Positions 44,101-55,145 of a stretch of 64,000 nucleotides of DNA are shown here, in pieces. Position numbers and translations under genes: made by a program. Origin of the DNA: Tenacibaculum sp. 190524A02b (GTDB lineage Bacteria > Bacteroidota > Bacteroidia > Flavobacteriales > Flavobacteriaceae); NCBI RefSeq assembly GCF_964036645.1, contig NZ_OZ038525.1, positions 434,001 to 498,000 of the forward strand, in the 5' to 3' direction. Within the stretch, counting starts at the first letter, position 1, and each line of letters starts with the position of its first letter. Below the pieces are notes generated by a model that was not told where the DNA came from, made no database searches, and saw only the letters and a program-made list of their open reading frames with translations.

Positions 44101-47100
44101 TATGATACAACAACATTAGTAAATGGTCAAGTAGTAACAGTTCGTGTTGTAAATACCATGAGTGGATGTGAGTCAACAAGTATAGGAATAACTGTTAATG
44201 TTAACGTTGGTGCAGATACCGACACAGATGGAATAGTTGATACTTGTGATGATGACGATGATAATGATGGTAACCCAGATGTAACAGATCCAAATCCATT
44301 AGTACCAACAACGATGGATGATGTATTAAGTGTTACAGAAGGCACTACAGGAGTAGTTGATGTATTAACAAATGATGATTTTTTACCAGGTGCAAATACA
44401 AGTTTAGTAGTTGTACCAGGAACAGGAACTACAGCAGGAGGAACAATTTCATTTGATCCATTAACAGGAGAAATGAGTTACACTCCAGCATTAGGCGAAG
44501 AAGGAAGTACTGTAACAGTAGAATACCAAGTATGTAATACAGGGGTAACACCACAAGTTTGTGAGACAGCAACAGTAACTATAACAGTAAATGTAGATAC
44601 CGATGGAGATGGAGATCCAGATATAACCGATCCAGATGATGATAATGATGGTAACCCAGATGTAACAGATCCAAATCCATTAGTACCAACAACGATGGAT
44701 GATGTATTAAGTGTTACAGAAGGCACTACAGGAGTAGTTGATGTATTAACAAATGATGATTTCTTACCAGGCGCAAATACAAGTTTAGTAGTTGTACCAG
44801 GAACAGGAACTACAGCAGGAGGAACAATTTCATTTGATGCATTAACAGGAGAGATGAGTTATACCCCAGCAGTAGGCGAAGAAGGTACTACAGTAACAGT
44901 AGAATACCAAGTATGTAATACAGGGGTAACACCACAAGTTTGTGAGACAGCAACAGTGACTATAACAGTAAATGTAGATACCGATGGAGATGGAGATCCA
45001 GATATAACCGATCCAGATGATGATAATGATGGTAACCCAGATGTAACAGATCCAAATCCATTAGTACCAACAGCGATGGATGATGTATTAAGTGTTACAG
45101 AAGGCACTACAGGAGTAGTTGATGTATTAACAAATGATGATTTCTTACCAGGCGCAAATACAAGTTTAGTAGTTGTACCAGGAACAGGAACTACAGCAGG
45201 AGGAACAATTTCATTTGATGCATTAACAGGAGAGATGAGTTATACCCCAGCAGTAGGCGAAGAAGGTACTACAGTAACAGTAGAATACCAAGTATGTAAT
45301 ACAGGGGTAACACCACAAGTTTGTGAGACAGCAACAGTGACTATAACAGTAAATGTAGATACCGATGGAGATGGAGATCCAGATATAACCGATCCAGATG
45401 ATGATAATGATGGTAACCCAGATGTAACAGATCCAAATCCATTAGTACCAACAGCGATGGATGATGTATTAAGTGTTACAGAAGGCACTACAGGAGTAGT
45501 TGATGTATTAACAAATGATGATTTCTTACCAGGCGCAAATACAAGTTTAGTAGTTGTACCAGGAACAGGAACTACAGCAGGAGGAACAATTTCATTTGAT
45601 CCATTAACAGGAGAGATGAGTTATACCCCAGCATTAGGCGAAGAAGGAAGTACAGTAACAGTAGAATACCAAGTATGTAATACAGGGGTAACACCACAAG
45701 TTTGTGAGACAGCAACAGTAACTATAACAGTAAATGTAGATACCGATGGAGATGGAGATCCAGATATAACCGATCCAGATGATGATAATGATGGCAACCC
45801 AGATGTAACAGATCCAAATCCATTAGTACCAACAACGATGGATGATGTATTAAGTGTTACAGAAGGCACTACAGGAGTAGTTGATGTATTAATAAATGAT
45901 GATTTCTTACCAGGCATAAATACAAGTTTAGTAGTTGTACCAGGAACAGGAACTACAGCAGGAGGAACAATTTCATTTGATCCATTAACAGGAGAGATGA
46001 GTTATACCCCAGCATTAGGCGAAGAAGGAAGTACTGTAACAGTAGAATACCAAGTATGTAATACAGGTGTAACACCACAAGTTTGTGAGACAGCAACAGT
46101 AACTATAACAGTAAATGTAGATACCGATGGAGATGGAGATCCAGATATAACCGATCCAGATGATGATAATGATGGTAACCCAGATGTAACAGATCCAAAT
46201 CCATTAGTACCAACAACGATGGATGATGTATTAAGTGTTACAGAAGGCACTACAGGAGTAGTTGATGTATTAACAAATGATGATTTCTTACCAGGCGCAA
46301 ATACAAGTTTAGTAGTTGTACCAGGAACAGGAACTACAGCAGGAGGAACAATTTCATTTGATCCATTAACAGGAGAGATGAGTTATACCCCAGCATTAGG
46401 CGAAGAAGGAAGTACTGTAACAGTAGAATACCAAGTATGTAATACAGGTGTAACACCACAAGTTTGTGAGACAGCAACAGTAACTATAACAGTAAATGTA
46501 GATACCGATGGAGATGGAGATCCAGATATAACCGATCCAGATGATGATAATGATGGTAACCCAGATGTAACAGATCCAAATCCATTAGTACCAACAGCGA
46601 TGGATGATGTATTAAGTGTTACAGAAGGCACTACAGGAGTAGTTGATGTATTAACAAATGATGATTTCTTACCAGGCGCAAATACAAGTTTAGTAGTTGT
46701 AGCAGGAACAGGAACTACAGCAGGAGGAACAATTTCATTTGATCCATTAACAGGAGAAATGAGTTACACTCCAGCATTAGGCGAAGAAGGAAGTACTGTA
46801 ACAGTAGAATACCAAGTATGTAATACAGGGGTAACACCACAAGTTTGTGAGACAGCAACAGTAACTATAACAGTAAATGTAGATACCGATGGAGATGGAG
46901 ATCCAGATATAACCGATCCAGATGATGATAATGATGGTAACCCAGATGTAACAGATCCAAATCCATTAGTACCAACAGCGATGGATGATGTATTAAGTGT
47001 TACAGAAGGCACTACAGGAGTAGTTGATGTATTAACAAATGATGATTTCTTACCAGGCGCAAATACAAGTTTAGTAGTTGTAGCAGGAACAGGAACTACA

Positions 47101-50100
47101 GCAGGAGGAACAATTTCATTTGATCCATTAACAGGAGAAATGAGTTACACTCCAGCATTAGGCGAAGAAGGAAGTACTGTAACAGTAGAATACCAAGTAT
47201 GTAATACAGGGGTAACACCACAAGTTTGTGAGACAGCAACAGTAACTATAACAGTAAATGTAGATACCGATGGAGATGGAGATCCAGATATAACCGATCC
47301 AGATGATGATAATGATGGTAACCCAGATGTAACAGATCCAAATCCATTAGTACCAACAACGATGGATGATGTATTAATTGTTACAGAAGGCACTACAGGA
47401 GTAGTTGATGTATTAACAAATGATGATTTCTTACCAGGCGCAAATACAAGTTTAGTAGTTGTACCAGGAACAGGAACTACAGCAGGAGGAACAATTTCAT
47501 TTGATGCATTAACAGGAGAAATGAGTTACACTCCAGCATTAGGCGAAGAAGGTACTACAGTAACAGTAGAATACCAAGTATGTAATACAGGGGTAACACC
47601 ACAAGTTTGTGAGACAGCAACAGTGACTATAACAGTAAATGTAGATACCGATGGAGATGGAGATCCAGATATAACCGATCCAGATGATGATAATGATGGT
47701 AACCCAGATGTAACAGATCCAAATCCATTAGTACCAACAGCGATGGATGATGTATTAAGTGTTACAGAAGGCACTACAGGAGTAGTTGATGTATTAACAA
47801 ATGATGATTTCTTACCAGGCGCAAATACAAGTTTAGTAGTTGTACCAGGAACAGGAACTACAGCAGGAGGAACAATTTCATTTGATCCATTAACAGGAGA
47901 GATGAGTTATACCCCAGCATTAGGCGAAGAAGGAAGTACAGTAACAGTAGAATACCAAGTATGTAATACAGGGGTAACACCACAAGTTTGTGAGACAGCA
48001 ACAGTAACTATAACAGTAAATGTAGATACCGATGGAGATGGAGATCCAGATATAACCGATCCAGATGATGATAATGATGGCAACCCAGATGTAACAGATC
48101 CAAATCCATTAGTACCAACAACGATGGATGATGTATTAAGTGTTACAGAAGGCACTACAGGAGTAGTTGATGTATTAATAAATGATGATTTCTTACCAGG
48201 CATAAATACAAGTTTAGTAGTTGTACCAGGAACAGGAACTACAGCAGGAGGAACAATTTCATTTGATCCATTAACAGGAGAGATGAGTTATACCCCAGCA
48301 TTAGGCGAAGAAGGAAGTACTGTAACAGTAGAATACCAAGTATGTAATACAGGTGTAACACCACAAGTTTGTGAGACAGCAACAGTAACTATAACAGTAA
48401 ATGTAGATACCGATGGAGATGGAGATCCAGATATAACCGATCCAGATGATGATAATGATGGTAACCCAGATGTAACAGATCCAAATCCATTAGTACCAAC
48501 AACGATGGATGATGTATTAAGTGTTACAGAAGGCACTACAGGAGTAGTTGATGTATTAACAAATGATGATTTCTTACCAGGCGCAAATACAAGTTTAGTA
48601 GTTGTACCAGGAACAGGAACTACAGCAGGAGGAACAATTTCATTTGATCCATTAACAGGAGAGATGAGTTATACCCCAGCATTAGGCGAAGAAGGAAGTA
48701 CAGTAACAGTAGAATACCAAGTATGTAATACAGGTGTAACACCACAAGTTTGTGATACAGCAACAGTAACTATAACAGTAAATGTAGATACCGATGGAGA
48801 TGGAGATCCAGATATAACCGATCCAGATGATGATAATGATGGTAACCCAGATGTAACAGATCCAAATCCATTAGTACCAACAACGATGGATGATGTATTA
48901 ATTGTTACAGAAGGCACTACAGGAGTAGTTGATGTATTAACAAATGATGATTTCTTACCAGGCGCAAATACAAGTTTAGTAGTTGTACCAGGAACAGGAA
49001 CTACAGCAGGAGGAACAATTTCATTTGATCCATTAACAGGAGAGATGAGTTATATCCCAGCAGTAGGCGAAGAAGGTACTACAGTAACAGTAGAATACCA
49101 AGTATGTAATACAGGTGTAACACCACAAGTTTGTGAGACAGCAACAGTAACTATAACAGTAAATGTAGATACCGATGGAGATGGAGATCCAGATATAACC
49201 GATCCAGATGATGATAATGATGGTAACCCAGATGTAACAGATCCAAATCCATTAGTACCAACAACGATGGATGATGTATTAATTGTTACAGAAGGCACTA
49301 CAGGAGTAGTTGATGTATTAACAAATGATGATTTCTTACCAGGCGCAAATACAAGTTTAGTAGTTGTACCAGGAACAGGAACTACAGCAGGAGGAACAAT
49401 TTCATTTGATCCATTAACAGGAGAGATGAGTTATATCCCAGCAGTAGGCGAAGAAGGAAGTACTGTAACAGTAGAATACCAAGTATGTAATACAGGGGTA
49501 ACACCACAAGTTTGTGAGACAGCAACAGTAACTATAACAGTAAATGTAGATACCGATGGAGATGGAGATCCAGATATAACCGATCCAGATGATGATAATG
49601 ATGGTAACCCAGATGTAACAGATCCAAATCCATTAGTACCAACAACGATGGATGATGTATTAATTGTTACAGAAGGCACTACAGGAGTAGTTGATGTATT
49701 AACAAATGATGATTTCTTACCAGGCGCAAATACAAGTTTAGTAGTTGTACCAGGAACAGGAACTACAGCAGGAGGAACAATTTCATTTGATCCATTAACA
49801 GGAGAGATGAGTTATACCCCAGCAGTAGGCGAAGAAGGTACTACAGTAACAGTAGAATACCAAGTATGTAATACAGGGGTAACACCACAAGTTTGTGAGA
49901 CAGCAACAGTAACTATAACAGTAAATGTAGATACAGACGGTGATGGAATTCCAAATTCTGAAGATTTAGATGACGATAATGATGGAATTTTAGATATTGT
50001 TGAATTAAATGGTAATACAACTTTAGATAGTGATGGTGATGGTATTATTGATAGCCTTGACTTAGATAGTGATGGCGATGGTATTTTAGATATTGAAGAG

Positions 50101-51885
50101 AGTGGACATGATGTTGATACTATTGATAGTAATGGAGATGGAGTAATTGATATTATTGTTGATATAGATAATGACGGAATTATGGATGTTATTGATAATG
50201 ATACATCTAATCCAACTGGAGGAATTGACCTTTTACCAGTAGACACTGATAATGATGGAACACCAGATTTCCAAGATGTAGATAGTGATAATGATGGTAT
50301 TTCTGACTTAGTAGAAGGAGGTAGTGATGCTGCATTAGATACTAATAATGATGGAATTATTGATAATTTATTAGATTCAGACAATGATGGAATAGCAGAT
50401 TCTGTAGATCCAGATAATGGAGGTACATCAGTAGACACTCCTGATACAGATGGAGATAATATTCCTGATTATTTGGATTTAGATAGTGATAATGATGGCT
50501 TGAATGATATTTCAGAAGGAGGTTTAACTGATTCAGATGGAAATGGATTAGTTGATACGCCAGATTCTTTAACGGATAATAATAATTTACCTGATAGTGA
50601 TAATGACGGTATTCCAGATGTGTTAGAACCTAATAACCCAGATTTACCTACAGATGTAGATACAGATGGAGATAGTATTGTAGATAATAATATGGATACA
50701 GATGGTGATGGAATAGCAGATGTAGTCGATGGTTTAGTAGATGAGTTTGGAGATGCAGCATTAGATACCGATGGAGATGGTATCCCTGATTCTGAAGATT
50801 TAGATGATGATAATGATGGTATTTCTGATATTGAAGAAGGTGGAGGTACAGTGGATACCGATGGAGATGATATTCCGGATAGCTTAGATTTAGATAGTGA
50901 TAATGATGGGATTTTAGATGTAGATGAAGCTGGTAATGGATTATTGGATACAAATAACGATGGTGTTATTGATGTAAAGGATGATGGATATGAAGATAAT
51001 AATAACGACGGTCAGGCTGATGCAACAGAAAATGATGAAGCACCAGATACTGATGGAGATGGAATTCCTGATTTTAGAGATTTAGATAGTGATAATGACG
51101 GAATTAATGATGTAATAGAAGATGGGAATATTGATACTGATGGAAATGGTATAGCTGATGGTGGTGATTCAGATCAAGATGGAATTCCAGATAGCGCAGA
51201 TAATGATAGTACTATATTTGGTGAAAATGATGGAGGTGAGCCTGAAAATACAGATAGTGATAATGATGGAGTTCCAGATTATCTAGATTTAGATAGTGAT
51301 GATGATGGAATAAATGATGTGATTGAGGGTGGAAATAATGATTCAGATACTGATGGAAACGGACTTGTAGATGGCTTAGATAGTGATAATGATGGAATTC
51401 TAGATGTAGTAGATGAAGACCCTGATGATTTTGGTGATGCAGGAAATTCAGATGTAAATGTAACTGACCCTACAGATCCAGATAGTGGAGGAACAGGTGT
51501 TGTGCCAGATAGTGGAACAGATGCAGATGGAGATGGTATAGCAGATAGTGTTGATGGAGATGATACTATTTATGGAGACTTTAGAGATTGTGTATTTGTT
51601 TATAATGAATTTAGTCCAAATGATGATGGAGTTAATGATGAATTAATTATTGATTGTATTGAAAATTATCCAAATAATACATTAGAGATCTTTAATAGAT
51701 GGGGTAATACGGTCTATAGAACTGAAAGATATACGAATAGTAAGAATAAAACCTTTAAAGGAATATCAAATGGTAGAGTGAATGTTAATGTTGATGATAA
51801 ATTACCTGTAGGAACTTATTTTTATGTATTAGATTTAGGAGATGGAAGTCCTGTTAAGAAAGGATGGATTTATATTAACCGATAA
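20104..51885 (+). CDS. Giant repetitive T9SS surface adhesin, SprB-like (10,593 aa)
   Basis: A single uninterrupted frame of 10,593 codons, roughly a megadalton. ATG 20104 begins a signal peptide (cleavage near SYGQ, residue 31); the frame extends eight codons upstream to a GTG, which I reject. Residues about 148-1000 contain Asp-rich calcium-binding repeats of the thrombospondin type-3 kind ([14 protein letters not shown]) around jelly-roll- and Ig-like segments. Residues 1482-7952 are 91 units of 71 residues, 8053-9957 are 15 units of 127 residues, and about 9958-10490 are dense [13 protein letters not shown] motifs. Residues 10495-10593 form a gliding-motility-associated C-terminal domain ([38 protein letters not shown], ending GWIYINR), a type B T9SS sorting signal. 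The downstream PorP/SprF gene is the expected secretion partner. SprB of F. johnsoniae is a gliding adhesin of similar design but about 6,500 residues. Role in gliding, attachment or cell contact is inference. Confidence 0.93.
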   Translation: MEKFYFSKNVIKSFWALALLVAFSFVPKSYGQCSFNGWTNSGVVVTPNPTAQSTSVINTGRYFLMNVVNGGTYNVNTCATASFDTQLTVYNEGNGNFIVYDDDGCGLRSNVDFTATFTGQVRVVVTQFNCATTTNSTQVQYSGTSPVVDSDGDGVEDGVDICNGFDDNNDDDNDTVPDGCDYDDDNDGILDINELGVCTTNNSTLNWDNEYVEGGAGDQTLGEDPFITNPNLTINGTGVRMTRDGGGLAAEYKINDFVTTASSYTLYQKAENGGESSHVFEFNEPVYNLGFTMYDVDEFENFGSGFIDQVELVITKVDGTTHSLSTGEFTLNGQSFASNVFTGTTASNNQDVIVNGIQTWVMKIEVIYRNTTSSPAATQFHWFALGNFTFCNSHQDSDGDGQPDYQDTDSDNDGCFDALEASGSFNHTQLTNGAFTGVDGNGVPSTVGGSGQATNSSVTDNSDSTACCDASVSGLLDSDGDNIVDTCDLDDDNDGILDTNECGGLCTTNLFENGGFETPGVAPGGHGFVDESSVTGWDITPGTQIEVWGSGFNSVPATEGDSFIEINASAASDVFQTFCTKPGDIITWSVDHRGRSGTDVANVKIGATYNEAMASTPQRVMSTGNSAWVTYSGDYTVPVGQTETVIVFESVATSGGASLGNFIDNVQMVVKEDSCDTDGDGIPNVLDTDSDNDGCFDALEASGSFNYTQLTNGAFTGVDSNGVPTVVGGTGQATTAAVNDVSDSSACCATSVSGFEDADLDGVIDVCDQDDDNDGILDVNEGCSSSLIPGKIQVTPPVGAWEVFLFDGHFEVPNAANPSDRESRGANGAIGGVPVLSAHGFYTGNATSYTFNDTSIGGSQNPDSSIETSGVELSTLTPFTTSNSGNWSIIYKRTIENNGTITIGAAGSYVDDWVEVFVNGVLVDSINSFTSNLPAGDIISETVSAGDVVEIRLSNGLSAGGFNLSIQTLSETTVATICGIDTDMDDINDHADVDSDNDGCYDAIEGADNFTVTNLTSSNNLADADEGAVNTNGVPTNSGSPQNTTIAVVTSDVISNINITPSPAVVCENQNITLTATPTGVRVTDFGTTGATTDDTTIVIPSGDYQYRWYLGTSTTPLTDTAPYSGTSTAALIISNVPAGFNGNNYRVEVTTSNNSCPENESISLAVNAEPNLVITNPAAVCSPSTVDLTEASITAGSDTGTLAYFTDSGLTNSVTNPTAVSDGTYYIRLTDANGCISSGAVVVTVSSNPSAPTVGPDLCAPINIPTVCTYDSSIPSGGLTISSGESLCINSNFNHLGNITVANGATIYVSNGAQFNVNGAILLNGGEIILADGSSIAINGSISFNSGGVINAYSTLQTSNENITSINNSSQPTCNSAGDYCPISSFFGSIAGTPDINIFPCKKTGDISECAESPIQTLEAVAIPPFGSNVVWYDASSGGNVVATPTLNSVGTVTYYAESLSGAGCVSSSRTPVVLRIDPLPLADAPSNVEACDTYTLPALTNGAYFTTTGGVGPVAAGTAITSTTTLFVYSAGTGSCPDVENSFTVTINDTPLADAPSNVEACDTYTLPALTNGAYFTTTGGVGPVAAGTAITSTTTLFVYSAGTGSCSDVENSFTVTINDTPLADAPSNVEACDTYTLPALTNGAYFTTTGGVGPVAAGTAITSTTTLFVYSAGTGSCSDVENSFTVTINNTPLADAPSNVEACDTYTLPALTNGAYFTTTGGVGPVAAGTAITSTTTLFVYSAGTGSCSDVENSFTVTINDTPLADAPSNVEACDTYTLPALTNGAYFTTTGGVGPVAAGTAITSTTTLFVYSAGTGSCSDVENSFTVTINATPLADAPSNVEACDTYTLPALTNGAYFTTTGGVGPVAAGTAITSTTTLFVYSAGTGSCSDVENSFTVTINDTPLADAPSNVEACDTYTLPALTNGAYFTTTGGVGPVAAGTAITSTTTLFVYSAGTGSCSDVENSFTVTINATPLADAPSNVEACDTYTLPALTNGAYFTTTGGVGPVAAGTAITSTTTLFVYSAGTGSCSDVENSFTVTINDTPLADAPSNVEACDTYTLPALTNGAYFTTTGGVGPVAAGTAITSTTTLFVYSAGTGSCSDVENSFTVTINDTPLADAPSNVEACDTYTLPALTNGAYFTTTGGVGPVAAGTAITSTTTLFVYSAGTGSCSDVENSFTVTINNTPLADAPSNVEACDTYTLPALTNGAYFTTTGGVGPVAAGTAITSTTTLFVYSAGTGSCSDVENSFTVTINDTPLADAPSNVEACDTYTLPALTNGAYFTTTGGVGPVAAGTAITSTTTLFVYSAGTGSCSDVENSFTVTINDTPLADAPSNVEACDTYTLPALTNGAYFTTTGGVGPVAAGTAITSTTTLFVYSAGTGSCSDVENSFTVTINATPLADAPSNVEACDTYTLPALTNGAYFTTTGGVGPVAAGTAITSTTTLFVYSAGTGSCSDVENSFTVTINDTPLADAPSNVEACDTYTLPALTNGAYFTTTGGVGPVAVGTAITSTTTLFVYSAGTGSCSDVENSFTVTINNTPLADAPSNVEACDTYTLPALTNGAYFTTTGGVGPVAAGTAITSTTTLFVYSAGTGSCSDVENSFTVTINDTPLADAPSNVEACDTYTLPALTNGAYFTTTGGVGPVAAGTAITSTTTLFVYSAGTGSCSDVENSFTVTINDTPLADAPSNVEACDTYTLPALTNGAYFTTTGGVGPVAAGTAITSTTTLFVYSAGTGSCSDVENSFTVTINDTPLADAPSNVEACDTYTLPALTNGAYFTTTGGVGPVAAGTAITSTTTLFVYSAGTGSCSDVENSFTVTINDTPLADAPSNVEACDTYTLPALTNGAYFTTTGGVGPVAAGTAITSTTTLFVYSAGTGSCSDVENSFTVTINDTPLADAPANVEACDTYTLPALTNGAYFTTTGGVGPVAAGTAITSTTTLFVYSAGTGSCSDVENSFTVTINDTPLADAPSNVEACDTYTLPALTNGAYFTTTGGVGPVAAGTAITSTTTLFVYSAGTGSCSDVENSFTVTINDTPLADAPSNVEACDTYTLPALTNGAYFTTTGGVGPVAAGTAITSTTTLFVYSAGTGSCSDVENSFTVTINDTPLADAPSNVEACDTYTLPALTNGAYFTTTGGVGPVAAGTAITSTTTLFVYSAGTGSCSDVENSFTVTINATPLADAPSNVEACDTYTLPALTNGAYFTTTGGVGPVAAGTAITSTTTLFVYSAGTGSCSDVENSFTVTINDTPLADAPSNVEACDTYTLPALTNGAYFTTTGGVGPVAAGTAITSTTTLFVYSAGTGSCSDVENSFTVTINDTPLADAPSNVEACDTYTLPALTNGAYFTTTGGVGPVAAGTAITSTTTLFVYSAGTGSCSDVENSFTVTINNTPLADAPSNVEACDTYTLPALTNGAYFTTTGGVDPVAAGTAITSTTTLFVYSAGTGSCSDVENSFTVTINNTPLADAPSNVEACDTYTLPALTNGAYFTTTGGVGPVAAGTAITSTTTLFVYSAGTGSCSDVENSFTVTINDTPLADAPSNVEACDTYTLPALTNGAYFTTTGGVGPVAAGTAITSTTTLFVYSAGTGSCSDVENSFTVTINDTPLADAPSNVEACDTYTLPALTNGAYFTTTGGVGPVAAGTAITSTTTLFVYSAGTGSCSDVENSFTVTINNTPLADAPSNVEACDTYTLPALTNGAYFTTTGGVGPVAAGTAITSTTTLFVYSAGTGSCSDVENSFTVTINDTPLADAPSNVEACDTYTLPALTNGAYFTTTGGVGPVAAGTAITSTTTLFVYSAGTGSCSDVENSFTVTINDTPLADAPSNVEACDTYTLPALTNGAYFTTTGGVGPVAVGTAITSTTTLFVYSAGTGSCSDVENSFTVTINDTPLADAPSNVEACDTYTLPALTNGAYFTTTGGVGPVAAGTAITSTTTLFVYSAGTGSCSDVENSFTVTINDTPLADAPSNVEACDTYTLPALTNGAYFTTTGGVGPVAAGTAITSTTTLFVYSAGTGSCSDVENSFTVTINNTPLADAPSNVEACDTYTLPALTNGAYFTTTGGVGPVAAGTAITSTTTLFVYSAGTGSCSDVENSFTVTINDTPLADAPSNVEACDTYTLPALTNGAYFTTTGGVGPVAAGTAITSTTTLFVYSAGTGSCSDVENSFTVTINDTPLADAPSNVEACDTYTLPALTNGAYFTTTGGVDPVAVGTAITSTTTLFVYSAGTGSCSDVENSFTVTINDTPLADAPSNVEACDTYTLPALTNGAYFTTTGGVGPVAAGTAITSTTTLFVYSAGTGSCSDVENSFTVTINDTPLADAPSNVEACDTYTLPALTNGAYFTTTGGVGPVAAGTAITSTTTLFVYSAGTGSCSDVENSFTVTINATPLADAPSNVEACDTYTLPALTNGAYFTTTGGVGPVAAGTAITSTTTLFVYSAGTGSCSDVENSFTVTINDTPLADAPSNVEACDTYTLPALTNGAYFTTTGGVGPVAAGTAITSTTTLFVYSAGTGSCSDVENSFTVTINDTPLADAPSNVEACDTYTLPALTNGAYFTTTGGVENSFTVTINDTPLAAGTAITSTTTLFVYSAGTGSCSDVENSFTVTINNTPLADAPSNVEACDTYTLPALTNGAYFTTTGGVGPVAAGTAITSTTTLFVYSAGTGSCSDVENSFTVTINNTPLADAPSNVEACDTYTLPALTNGAYFTTTGGVGPVAAGTAITSTTTLFVYSAGTGSCSDVENSFTVTINDTPLADAPSNVEACDTYTLPALTNGAYFTTTGGVGPVAAGTAITSTTTLFVYSAGTGSCSDVENSFTVTINNTPLADAPSNVEACDTYTLPALTNGAYFTTTGGVGPVAVGTAITSTTTLFVYSAGTGSCSDVENSFTVTINDTPLADAPSNVEACDTYTLPALTNGAYFTTTGGVGPVAAGTAITSTTTLFVYSAGTGSCSDVENSFTVTINDTPLADAPSNVEACDTYTLPALTNGAYFTTTGGVGPVAAGTAITSTTTLFVYSAGTGSCSDVENSFTVTINDTPLADAPANVEACDTYTLPALTNGAYFTTTGGVGPVAAGTAITSTTTLFVYSAGTGSCSDVENSFTVTINDTPLADAPSNVEACDTYTLPALTNGAYFTTTGGVGPVAAGTAITSTTTLFVYSAGTGSCSDVENSFTVTINNTPLADAPSNVEACDTYTLPALTNGAYFTTTGGVGPVAAGTAITSTTTLFVYSAGTGSCSDVENSFTVTINNTPLADAPSNVEACDTYTLPALTNGAYFTTTGGVGPVAAGTAITSTTTLFVYSAGTGSCSDVENSFTVTINDTPLADAPSNVEACDTYTLPALTNGAYFTTTGGVGSVAAGTAITSTTTLFVYSAGTGSCSDVENSFTVTINDTPLADAPSNVEACDTYTLPALTNGAYFTTTGGVDPVAAGTAITSTTTLFVYSAGTGSCSDVENSFTVTINDTPLADAPSNVEACDTYTLPALTNGAYFTTTGGVGPVAAGTAITSTTTLFVYSAGTGSCSDVENSFTVTINDTPLADAPANVEACDTYTLPALTNGAYFTTTGGVGPVAAGTAITSTTTLFVYSAGTGSCSDVENSFTVTINDTPLADAPSNVEACDTYTLPALTNGAYFTTTGGVGPVAAGTAITSTTTLFVYSAGTGSCSDVENSFTVTINDTPLADAPSNVEACDTYTLPALTNGAYFTTTGGVGPVAAGTAITSTTTLFVYSAGTGSCSDVENSFTVTINDTPLADAPANVEACDTYTLPALTNGAYFTTTGGVGPVAAGTAITSTTTLFVYSAGTGSCSDVENSFTVTINDTPLADAPSNVEACDTYTLPALTNGAYFTTTGGVGPVAAGTAITSTTTLFVYSAGTGSCSDVENSFTVTINDTPLADAPSNVEACDTYTLPALTNGAYFTTTGGVGPVAAGTAITSTTTLFVYSAGTGSCSDVENSFTVTINDTPLADAPSNVEACDTYTLPALTNGAYFTTTGGVGPVAAGTAITSTTTLFVYSAGTGSCSDVENSFTVTINDTPLADAPSNVEACDTYTLPALTNGAYFTTTGGVGPVAAGTAITSTTTLFVYSAGTGSCPDVENSFTVTINATPLADAPSNVEACDTYTLPALTNGAYFTTTGGVGPVAAGTAITSTTTLFVYSAGTGSCSDVENSFTVTINATPLADAPSNVEACDTYTLPTLTNGAYFTTTGGVGPVAAGTAITSTTTLFVYSAGTGSCSDVENSFTVTINDTPLADAPSNVEACDTYTLPALTNGAYFTTTGGVGPVAVGTAITSTTTLFVYSAGTGSCSDVENSFTVTINDTPLADAPSNVEACDTYILPALTNGAYFTTTGGVGPVAVGTAITSTTTLFVYSAGTGSCSDVENSFTVTINNTPLADAPSNVEACDTYTLPALTNGAYFTTTGGVGPVAAGTAITSTTTLFVYSAGTGSCSDVENSFTVTINNTPLADAPSNVEACDTYTLPALTNGAYFTTTGGVGPVAAGTAITSTTTLFVYSAGTGSCSDVENSFTVTINATPLADAPSNVEACDTYTLPALTNGAYFTTTGGVGPVAAGTAITSTTTLFVYSAGTGSCSDVENSFTVTINDTPLADAPSNVEACDTYTLPALTNGAYFTTTGGVDPVAAGTAITSTTTLFVYSAGTGSCSDVENSFTVTINDTPLADAPSNVEACDTYTLPALTNGAYFTTTGGVGPVAAGTAITSTTTLFVYSAGTGSCSDVENSFTVTINATPLADAPSNVEACDTYTLPALTNGAYFTTTGGVGPVAAGTAITSTTTLFVYSAGTGSCSDVENSFTVTINATPLADAPANVEACDTYTLPALTNGAYFTTTGGVGPVAAGTAITSTTTLFVYSAGTGSCSDVENSFTVTINDTPLADAPSNVEACDTYTLPALTNGAYFTTTGGVGPVAAGTAITSTTTLFVYSAGTGSCSDVENSFTVTINDTPLADAPSNVEACDTYTLPALTNGAYFTTTGGVGPVAAGTAITSTTTLFVYSAGTGSCSDVENSFTVTINDTPLADAPANVEACDTYTLPALTNGAYFTTTGGVGPVAAGTAITSTTTLFVYSAGTGSCSDVENSFTVTINDTPLADAPSNVEACDTYTLPALTNGAYFTTTGGVGPVAAGTAITSTTTLFVYSAGTGSCSDVENSFTVTINDTPLADAPANVEACDTYTLPALTNGAYFTTTGGVGPVAAGTAITSTTTLFVYSAGTGSCSDVENSFTVTINDTPLADAPSNVEACDTYTLPALTNGAYFTTTGGVGSVAAGTAITSTTTLFVYSAGTGSCSDVENSFTVTINDTPLADAPANVEACDTYTLPALTNGAYFTTTGGVGPVGAGTAITSTTTLFVYSAGTGSCSDVENSFTVTINDTPLADAPSNVEACDTYTLPALTNGAYFTTTGGVGPVAAGTAITSTTTLFVYSAGTGSCSDVENSFTVTINDTPLADAPSNVEACDTYTLPALTNGAYFTTTGGVGPVAAGTAITSTTTLFVYSAGTGSCSDVENSFTVTINDTPLADAPSNVEACDTYTLPALTNGAYFTTTGGVGPVAAGTAITSTTTLFVYSAGTGSCSDVENSFTVTINDTPLADAPSNVEACDTYTLPALTNGAYFTTTGGVGPVAAGTAITSTTTLFVYSAGTGSCSDVENSFTVTINDTPLADAPSNVEACDTYTLPALTNGAYFTTTGGVGPVAAGTAITSTTTLFVYSAGTGSCSDVENSFTVTINNTPLADAPSNVEACDTYTLPALTNGAYFTTTGGVGPVAAGTAITSTTTLFVYSAGTGSCSDVENSFTVTINNTPLADAPSNVEACDTYTLPALTNGAYFTTTGGVGPVAAGTAITSTTTLFVYSAGTGSCSDVENSFTVTINNTPLADAPSNVEACDTYTLPALTNGAYFTTTGGVGPVAAGTAITSTTTLFVYSAGTGSCSDVENSFTVTINDTPTVNLISDDTDNTICLGESIIFTASGGDEYEFFVDGLSVQGQSTDNTYDTTTLVNGQVVTVRVVNTMSGCESTSIGITVNVNVGADTDTDGIVDTCDDDDDNDGNPDVTDPNPLVPTTMDDVLSVTEGTTGVVDVLTNDDFLPGANTSLVVVPGTGTTAGGTISFDPLTGEMSYTPALGEEGSTVTVEYQVCNTGVTPQVCETATVTITVNVDTDGDGDPDITDPDDDNDGNPDVTDPNPLVPTTMDDVLSVTEGTTGVVDVLTNDDFLPGANTSLVVVPGTGTTAGGTISFDALTGEMSYTPAVGEEGTTVTVEYQVCNTGVTPQVCETATVTITVNVDTDGDGDPDITDPDDDNDGNPDVTDPNPLVPTAMDDVLSVTEGTTGVVDVLTNDDFLPGANTSLVVVPGTGTTAGGTISFDALTGEMSYTPAVGEEGTTVTVEYQVCNTGVTPQVCETATVTITVNVDTDGDGDPDITDPDDDNDGNPDVTDPNPLVPTAMDDVLSVTEGTTGVVDVLTNDDFLPGANTSLVVVPGTGTTAGGTISFDPLTGEMSYTPALGEEGSTVTVEYQVCNTGVTPQVCETATVTITVNVDTDGDGDPDITDPDDDNDGNPDVTDPNPLVPTTMDDVLSVTEGTTGVVDVLINDDFLPGINTSLVVVPGTGTTAGGTISFDPLTGEMSYTPALGEEGSTVTVEYQVCNTGVTPQVCETATVTITVNVDTDGDGDPDITDPDDDNDGNPDVTDPNPLVPTTMDDVLSVTEGTTGVVDVLTNDDFLPGANTSLVVVPGTGTTAGGTISFDPLTGEMSYTPALGEEGSTVTVEYQVCNTGVTPQVCETATVTITVNVDTDGDGDPDITDPDDDNDGNPDVTDPNPLVPTAMDDVLSVTEGTTGVVDVLTNDDFLPGANTSLVVVAGTGTTAGGTISFDPLTGEMSYTPALGEEGSTVTVEYQVCNTGVTPQVCETATVTITVNVDTDGDGDPDITDPDDDNDGNPDVTDPNPLVPTAMDDVLSVTEGTTGVVDVLTNDDFLPGANTSLVVVAGTGTTAGGTISFDPLTGEMSYTPALGEEGSTVTVEYQVCNTGVTPQVCETATVTITVNVDTDGDGDPDITDPDDDNDGNPDVTDPNPLVPTTMDDVLIVTEGTTGVVDVLTNDDFLPGANTSLVVVPGTGTTAGGTISFDALTGEMSYTPALGEEGTTVTVEYQVCNTGVTPQVCETATVTITVNVDTDGDGDPDITDPDDDNDGNPDVTDPNPLVPTAMDDVLSVTEGTTGVVDVLTNDDFLPGANTSLVVVPGTGTTAGGTISFDPLTGEMSYTPALGEEGSTVTVEYQVCNTGVTPQVCETATVTITVNVDTDGDGDPDITDPDDDNDGNPDVTDPNPLVPTTMDDVLSVTEGTTGVVDVLINDDFLPGINTSLVVVPGTGTTAGGTISFDPLTGEMSYTPALGEEGSTVTVEYQVCNTGVTPQVCETATVTITVNVDTDGDGDPDITDPDDDNDGNPDVTDPNPLVPTTMDDVLSVTEGTTGVVDVLTNDDFLPGANTSLVVVPGTGTTAGGTISFDPLTGEMSYTPALGEEGSTVTVEYQVCNTGVTPQVCDTATVTITVNVDTDGDGDPDITDPDDDNDGNPDVTDPNPLVPTTMDDVLIVTEGTTGVVDVLTNDDFLPGANTSLVVVPGTGTTAGGTISFDPLTGEMSYIPAVGEEGTTVTVEYQVCNTGVTPQVCETATVTITVNVDTDGDGDPDITDPDDDNDGNPDVTDPNPLVPTTMDDVLIVTEGTTGVVDVLTNDDFLPGANTSLVVVPGTGTTAGGTISFDPLTGEMSYIPAVGEEGSTVTVEYQVCNTGVTPQVCETATVTITVNVDTDGDGDPDITDPDDDNDGNPDVTDPNPLVPTTMDDVLIVTEGTTGVVDVLTNDDFLPGANTSLVVVPGTGTTAGGTISFDPLTGEMSYTPAVGEEGTTVTVEYQVCNTGVTPQVCETATVTITVNVDTDGDGIPNSEDLDDDNDGILDIVELNGNTTLDSDGDGIIDSLDLDSDGDGILDIEESGHDVDTIDSNGDGVIDIIVDIDNDGIMDVIDNDTSNPTGGIDLLPVDTDNDGTPDFQDVDSDNDGISDLVEGGSDAALDTNNDGIIDNLLDSDNDGIADSVDPDNGGTSVDTPDTDGDNIPDYLDLDSDNDGLNDISEGGLTDSDGNGLVDTPDSLTDNNNLPDSDNDGIPDVLEPNNPDLPTDVDTDGDSIVDNNMDTDGDGIADVVDGLVDEFGDAALDTDGDGIPDSEDLDDDNDGISDIEEGGGTVDTDGDDIPDSLDLDSDNDGILDVDEAGNGLLDTNNDGVIDVKDDGYEDNNNDGQADATENDEAPDTDGDGIPDFRDLDSDNDGINDVIEDGNIDTDGNGIADGGDSDQDGIPDSADNDSTIFGENDGGEPENTDSDNDGVPDYLDLDSDDDGINDVIEGGNNDSDTDGNGLVDGLDSDNDGILDVVDEDPDDFGDAGNSDVNVTDPTDPDSGGTGVVPDSGTDADGDGIADSVDGDDTIYGDFRDCVFVYNEFSPNDDGVNDELIIDCIENYPNNTLEIFNRWGNTVYRTERYTNSKNKTFKGISNGRVNVNVDDKLPVGTYFYVLDLGDGSPVKKGWIYINR
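21289..22350 (+). repeat. Old duplication of a type-3-repeat module in the adhesin N-terminus
   Basis: Two copies of a roughly 70-residue module (from about 21289 and about 22132) share [20 protein letters not shown] and [12 protein letters not shown], then a VGG.GQAT stretch. Their codons differ at many synonymous positions. A third, more diverged relative ([19 protein letters not shown]) starts near 23080. Confidence 0.7.
24547..43959 (+). repeat. 91 tandem units of 213 bp (71 aa)
   Basis: Unit starts (CCATTAGC, coding PLAD) recur every 213 bases from 24547 to 43959. The total of 19,413 bases equals 91 x 213 plus 30, the extra 30 lying in unit 44. Each unit has two cysteines (EACDTY and GSCSDV), a [12 protein letters not shown] turn and a closing ENSFTVTIN strand, suggesting an Ig-like beta-sandwich with one disulfide. 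Variation is confined to few sites: the linker NDT, NNT or NAT, APSN or APAN, GVGPV or GVDPV or GVGSV, PVAA or PVAV. Most other differences are synonymous. A hand count gives about 42% GC per unit, above the flanking DNA. Confidence 0.95.
33706..33948 (+). repeat. Aberrant 243-bp unit 44 with a 30-base net insertion
   Basis: In this unit the usual GPV after TTGGV is replaced by [13 protein letters not shown], a copy of the end of the unit plus the start of the next, before the normal sequence resumes at AAGT. The frame is kept. The junctions fall at GTAG and TAGCAG, short matches between the normal and the inserted context. Confidence 0.9.
44260..49974 (+). repeat. 15 tandem units of 381 bp (127 aa)
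   Basis: The landmark GATAATGATGG recurs exactly every 381 bases from 44260 to 49594, giving 15 units. Each begins with a calcium-binding stretch ([12 protein letters not shown]), continues with a cadherin/VCBS-like Ig domain ([42 protein letters not shown]) and ends with [15 protein letters not shown]. Differences are few: T or A before MDD, VLS or VLI, FDPL or FDAL, ALGEEGS or AVGEEGT, VVPG or VVAG. The first 100 residues before this array (from residue 7953) are a separate Ig-like domain. Confidence 0.95.
49975..51585 (+). repeat. Asp-rich calcium-binding repeat region
   Basis: About 535 codons consist almost wholly of variants of DTDGDGIPD / DSDNDGI.D, the type-3 thrombospondin-like calcium motif, with short spacers. 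Unlike the two arrays, the motifs vary in spacing and codon use. It forms the calcium-rigidified stalk next to the secretion domain (inference). Confidence 0.85.
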
Positions 51886-51920
51886 AAATTTCTTATATTA
51901 GTTAAGAAGCTCAGTTAAAA

Positions 51921-52844
51921 ATGAGGACAATTTCAAAATTCATTTGTATGTTGGGTATTTGTTTTATTACAAATACCCAAGCACAACAAGACCCCCAATT
52001 CACTCAATATATGTTTAATACAATGAGTGTGAATCCTGCTTATGCTGGATCAAAAGGACATGCAGTAATAACAGCAATAGGAAGAACACAATGGGTTGGA
52101 TTTGAAGGGGCACCAGATACTCAAAATTTGAGTTTTGACTCTCCTTTGGGAGAATCAGGTTTAGGATTAGGTTTAAATCTGGTGAATGATAAAATTGGTC
52201 CTTCACATGAAATTTATTTTGATGGTAATTTATCCTATACAGTTGAAACTGGTCAAGAAGGAAATCTAGCTTTTGGTTTGAGATTAGGAGGTAGATTGCT
52301 AAATATAGATTGGTCAAAAGGAGAAACTGTTGATTCAGAAGCTTTATTTGCCAATAACATAAGTGGTAAATTTTTACCAACAGTAGGAGCTGGTATATAT
52401 TACTATGAACCTCAATGGTATATTGGGTTATCTGTACCAAATTTTCTAAGGACAGAACATTATGATCGAAATTTAGAAGAAGTTCAGCAAGTAGCTATAG
52501 AAAGAATGCACTTTTTCTTAATAACTGGTTATGTATTTGATGTAACTGAGAGTATAAAATTTAAACCAGCAGCTTTAGTAAAGGCAGTTTCGGGTGCTCC
52601 ATTATCTCTAGATGTTTCGGCAAATCTATTATTTAATGAAAAATTTAGGATAGGTCTTGGTTGGAGATGGGATGACTCGATAAGTGCATTGTTAGGTTTT
52701 CAAGTTACAGATTCATTACTTATTGGATATGCATATGATTTGACAACTTCTAATTATAATGTAACAAATTCAGGAACGCACGAAATTATGATCAGATATG
52801 AAATATTAAAAGAATTAAGGTATAAATCTCCCCGATTTTTCTAA
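51921..52844 (+). CDS. PorP/SprF-family T9SS outer-membrane protein
   Basis: A 307-residue predicted outer-membrane beta-barrel with a signal peptide ending NTQAQ and the family's conserved opening QDPQFTQYMFNTMSVNPAYAGS. FDGNLSYTVE, FGLRLGGRLLNIDW and LGFQVTDSLLIGYAYDL are further family stretches. SprF is needed for secretion of SprB in F. johnsoniae, and type B cargo genes commonly sit next to such a partner, so this gene probably serves the giant adhesin encoded 35 bases upstream. It is followed after 20 bases by an OmpA-family gene in the same transcript. Confidence 0.93.
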   Translation: MRTISKFICMLGICFITNTQAQQDPQFTQYMFNTMSVNPAYAGSKGHAVITAIGRTQWVGFEGAPDTQNLSFDSPLGESGLGLGLNLVNDKIGPSHEIYFDGNLSYTVETGQEGNLAFGLRLGGRLLNIDWSKGETVDSEALFANNISGKFLPTVGAGIYYYEPQWYIGLSVPNFLRTEHYDRNLEEVQQVAIERMHFFLITGYVFDVTESIKFKPAALVKAVSGAPLSLDVSANLLFNEKFRIGLGWRWDDSISALLGFQVTDSLLIGYAYDLTTSNYNVTNSGTHEIMIRYEILKELRYKSPRFF

Positions 52845-52864
52845 AACCTAAAATTAAAGGATTA

Positions 52865-55009
52865 ATGAAATTAAAAAGACAGTTACTATTTATTTTTATA
52901 GTAGTTCTAGTAGGAGAAATACATTCACAAAGCAGAAGAGTGGCTGATCGTTACTTTGAAGAATACTCTTATGTTCAATCTGCAGAGTTATATAAGGCTT
53001 TAATTGAAAAAAAAGGAGATAGCTCTAAGCATATACTTAGTAGGTTAGCAGATTCTTATTACAATAATTCAAATACTGAAGAGGCCTTAAAATGGTATGA
53101 GAAGTTGGTTAACAATTTTAAGAACAAAATAGAAGAAAAATATTTATTTAGGTATGCGCAAACTCTAAGAAGTAATGGGAATTATAAAAAGTCAGATTCT
53201 ATTTTTATTATTTTATCAAAAGAGAATAATAAAAACAATAGAAAACTAGAGTTAGAGAATGAAAATTATTTATTAGACTATTCAGGAAATAAAAAAGAAA
53301 GAATAGGAATAAGAAATTTATCAATAAACACACCTTTTTCTGATTACGGAGGTTTTATTATAAATGGTAATGTTTATTATACTTCTGCTGCACCAAAAAA
53401 TGAAAAAAAGCAAAAATTATATAAATGGAACAAACAACCATTTTTAAATATATATAAAGCTAAGGAAAGTATTGAATCTTTAGAAGAAAATGAAAAAGAC
53501 ACTGTTTTAGAAGTGCTTAATCATAAAATATTAAAGTCTCCAGTAACTACAAAATATCATGAAGGCAAACCTATTTTTACAAAAGATGGTAAGACAATGT
53601 ATTTTACTCGAAATAACTTTGATGGTAGAAGAGTTAGTAAGGATAAAAAAAGATCAGTCAACTTAAAGATTTACAAAGCATCTTTAGTTAATGGTGAATG
53701 GACAAATATAATTGAATTGCCATTTAATAGTGACGAATACTCTGTGGGACATCCAGCTTTGTCTCCTAATGAAGAAGAGTTATATTTTGTATCTGATATG
53801 CCAGGAGGTTTTGGAGCCTCTGATTTATATAAAGTTGCTGTTAAAGAAGAAGGAAAGTATGGAAAACCAATAAATTTAGGAAGTACAATTAATACTTCTG
53901 ATAGAGAAAAATTTCCTTTTATAGGTAATGATAATACTTTGTATTTCTCTTCTGACGGTCACTTAGGATTAGGTTTACTTGATGTTTTCCAAGCTAAAAT
54001 AAAAAATGATTCAACATATTCTAAAGTTAAAAACATAGGAAAGCCTTTTAATAGTAAAAAAGATGATTTTGCCTTTTTTATAGGTGAAAAAGGTAAGAAA
54101 GGGTTCTTCTCTTCTAATAGAAAAAAAGGAAAAGGAGATGATGATATCTATAGTTTTTACATCTATTCTGATCCTCCAGTATGTACAAAAACAATATCTG
54201 GTACCGTTGTAGATGCTAAACAAGGGAAAATAGTTGCAGATGCAATTTTAAAAATGGTAAATCCAAATAATGGAGAGGTTTTATTAGAAACAATTTCTGA
54301 TGAAAACGGTTACTATAAGTTTGACAAAGTGTTATGTGATGCAAACTATATTATAAAAGCATCTAAACTAGATCATAGACCAGATCAAAAAAAGGTAAAG
54401 ATTTCAAAAAAATCTATAGAAATAATTAATGTAGATTTAAAGTTAATCCCTTTAATTATTGGAGATCAAATTGTAATCAATCCTATATATTTTGATTTTA
54501 ATAAATCAAAAATTAGAGAGGATGCAGAATACGAGTTAGAAAATATAGTAACTGTAATGAAAAATCATCCTGAAATTGTTATTAAAATTGAGTCACACAC
54601 AGATAGTAGAGGAAAGGATTTATATAACAAAAGGTTATCTGATAAAAGAGCAAAAGCGACAAGAGATTATATTATTTCAAGAGGTATTAAAAATAAAAGA
54701 ATTGAAAGCGCTATTGGATACGGTGAAGAGAAGTTGTTGAATCACTGTAATAATAAAAATAAGAATAAATGTTCAGAAGAAGAGCATCAAGTAAATAGAC
54801 GATCATATTTTTATATTGTTAAAGGAAGAGATAAAATTAAAGCAAAACAACAAGCTGAAAAAATTAAGGTTAAAAAACGGATAAGTAATCGTAGTAGTTA
54901 TTTAAGGTTTTTAAGAGACAACTTTAAGAGATCTAAGAATGGAGGTTCTGAAAAATGTAAAAAAGAAGGAAGCTGTAATGAAAATAAAACTGATGAATTA
55001 AAATATTAA
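52865..55009 (+). CDS. OmpA-family envelope protein with TPR, beta-propeller and carboxypeptidase-like domains
   Basis: A 714-residue exported protein (signal peptide ending GEIHSQ). In order: TPR-like helices (about 25-130), PD40/WD40-like blades (KPIFTKDGKTMYFTRNN, HPALSPNEEELYFVSDMPGG, FPFIGNDNTLYFSSDG, about 225-425), a carboxypeptidase-regulatory-like beta domain (ISGTVVDAKQGKIVADAIL, about 435-510) and an OmpA C-terminal peptidoglycan-binding domain (IYFDFNKSKIREDAEYEL, IESHTDSRG, NRRSYFYIV, about 520-655). A basic tail with extra Cys (SEKCKKEGSC) ends the protein. This is the PorE-like layout found after PorP/SprF genes; it probably tethers the secretion complex or adhesin to peptidoglycan. 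Confidence 0.92.
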   Translation: MKLKRQLLFIFIVVLVGEIHSQSRRVADRYFEEYSYVQSAELYKALIEKKGDSSKHILSRLADSYYNNSNTEEALKWYEKLVNNFKNKIEEKYLFRYAQTLRSNGNYKKSDSIFIILSKENNKNNRKLELENENYLLDYSGNKKERIGIRNLSINTPFSDYGGFIINGNVYYTSAAPKNEKKQKLYKWNKQPFLNIYKAKESIESLEENEKDTVLEVLNHKILKSPVTTKYHEGKPIFTKDGKTMYFTRNNFDGRRVSKDKKRSVNLKIYKASLVNGEWTNIIELPFNSDEYSVGHPALSPNEEELYFVSDMPGGFGASDLYKVAVKEEGKYGKPINLGSTINTSDREKFPFIGNDNTLYFSSDGHLGLGLLDVFQAKIKNDSTYSKVKNIGKPFNSKKDDFAFFIGEKGKKGFFSSNRKKGKGDDDIYSFYIYSDPPVCTKTISGTVVDAKQGKIVADAILKMVNPNNGEVLLETISDENGYYKFDKVLCDANYIIKASKLDHRPDQKKVKISKKSIEIINVDLKLIPLIIGDQIVINPIYFDFNKSKIREDAEYELENIVTVMKNHPEIVIKIESHTDSRGKDLYNKRLSDKRAKATRDYIISRGIKNKRIESAIGYGEEKLLNHCNNKNKNKCSEEEHQVNRRSYFYIVKGRDKIKAKQQAEKIKVKKRISNRSSYLRFLRDNFKRSKNGGSEKCKKEGSCNENKTDELKY

Positions 55010-55098
55010 TAACTGTTATTAGTTTTGTTATCAAGTAAAGAAACTCTATTTTTGACGACTATAGAAAATAATTAAGTAACTATCAAATTAAAATAAAC

Positions 55099-55129
55099 AA
55101 ACTCCAAATAATGTTGGAGTTTTTGTTTT
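55099..55129 (+). terminator. Intrinsic terminator inside the adhesin gene cluster
   Basis: AAACTCCAA (55099-55107) pairs with TTGGAGTTT (55114-55122) around a six-base loop, followed by TTTTGTTTT. It lies between the first OmpA gene and the two OmpA lipoprotein genes, only about 16 bases before the next start codon. Confidence 0.75.
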
Positions 55130-55145
55130 ACAGTATAAATTAACA

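Noticed and set aside
24547..49974. The arrays as a pure assembly artefact
   Set aside because: Units carry many distinct synonymous and amino-acid variants in a non-repeating order, and the frame is intact throughout, which argues against simple artificial duplication; exact copy number still depends on read length.
44127..50438. A regular series of minus-strand open frames, most of 82 codons and one of 208, spaced 381 bases apart
   Set aside because: They are exact antisense shadows of the 127-residue repeats, arise from codon bias and recur with the repeat period; they encode Ser/Thr/Val-rich low-complexity peptides with no family resemblance.
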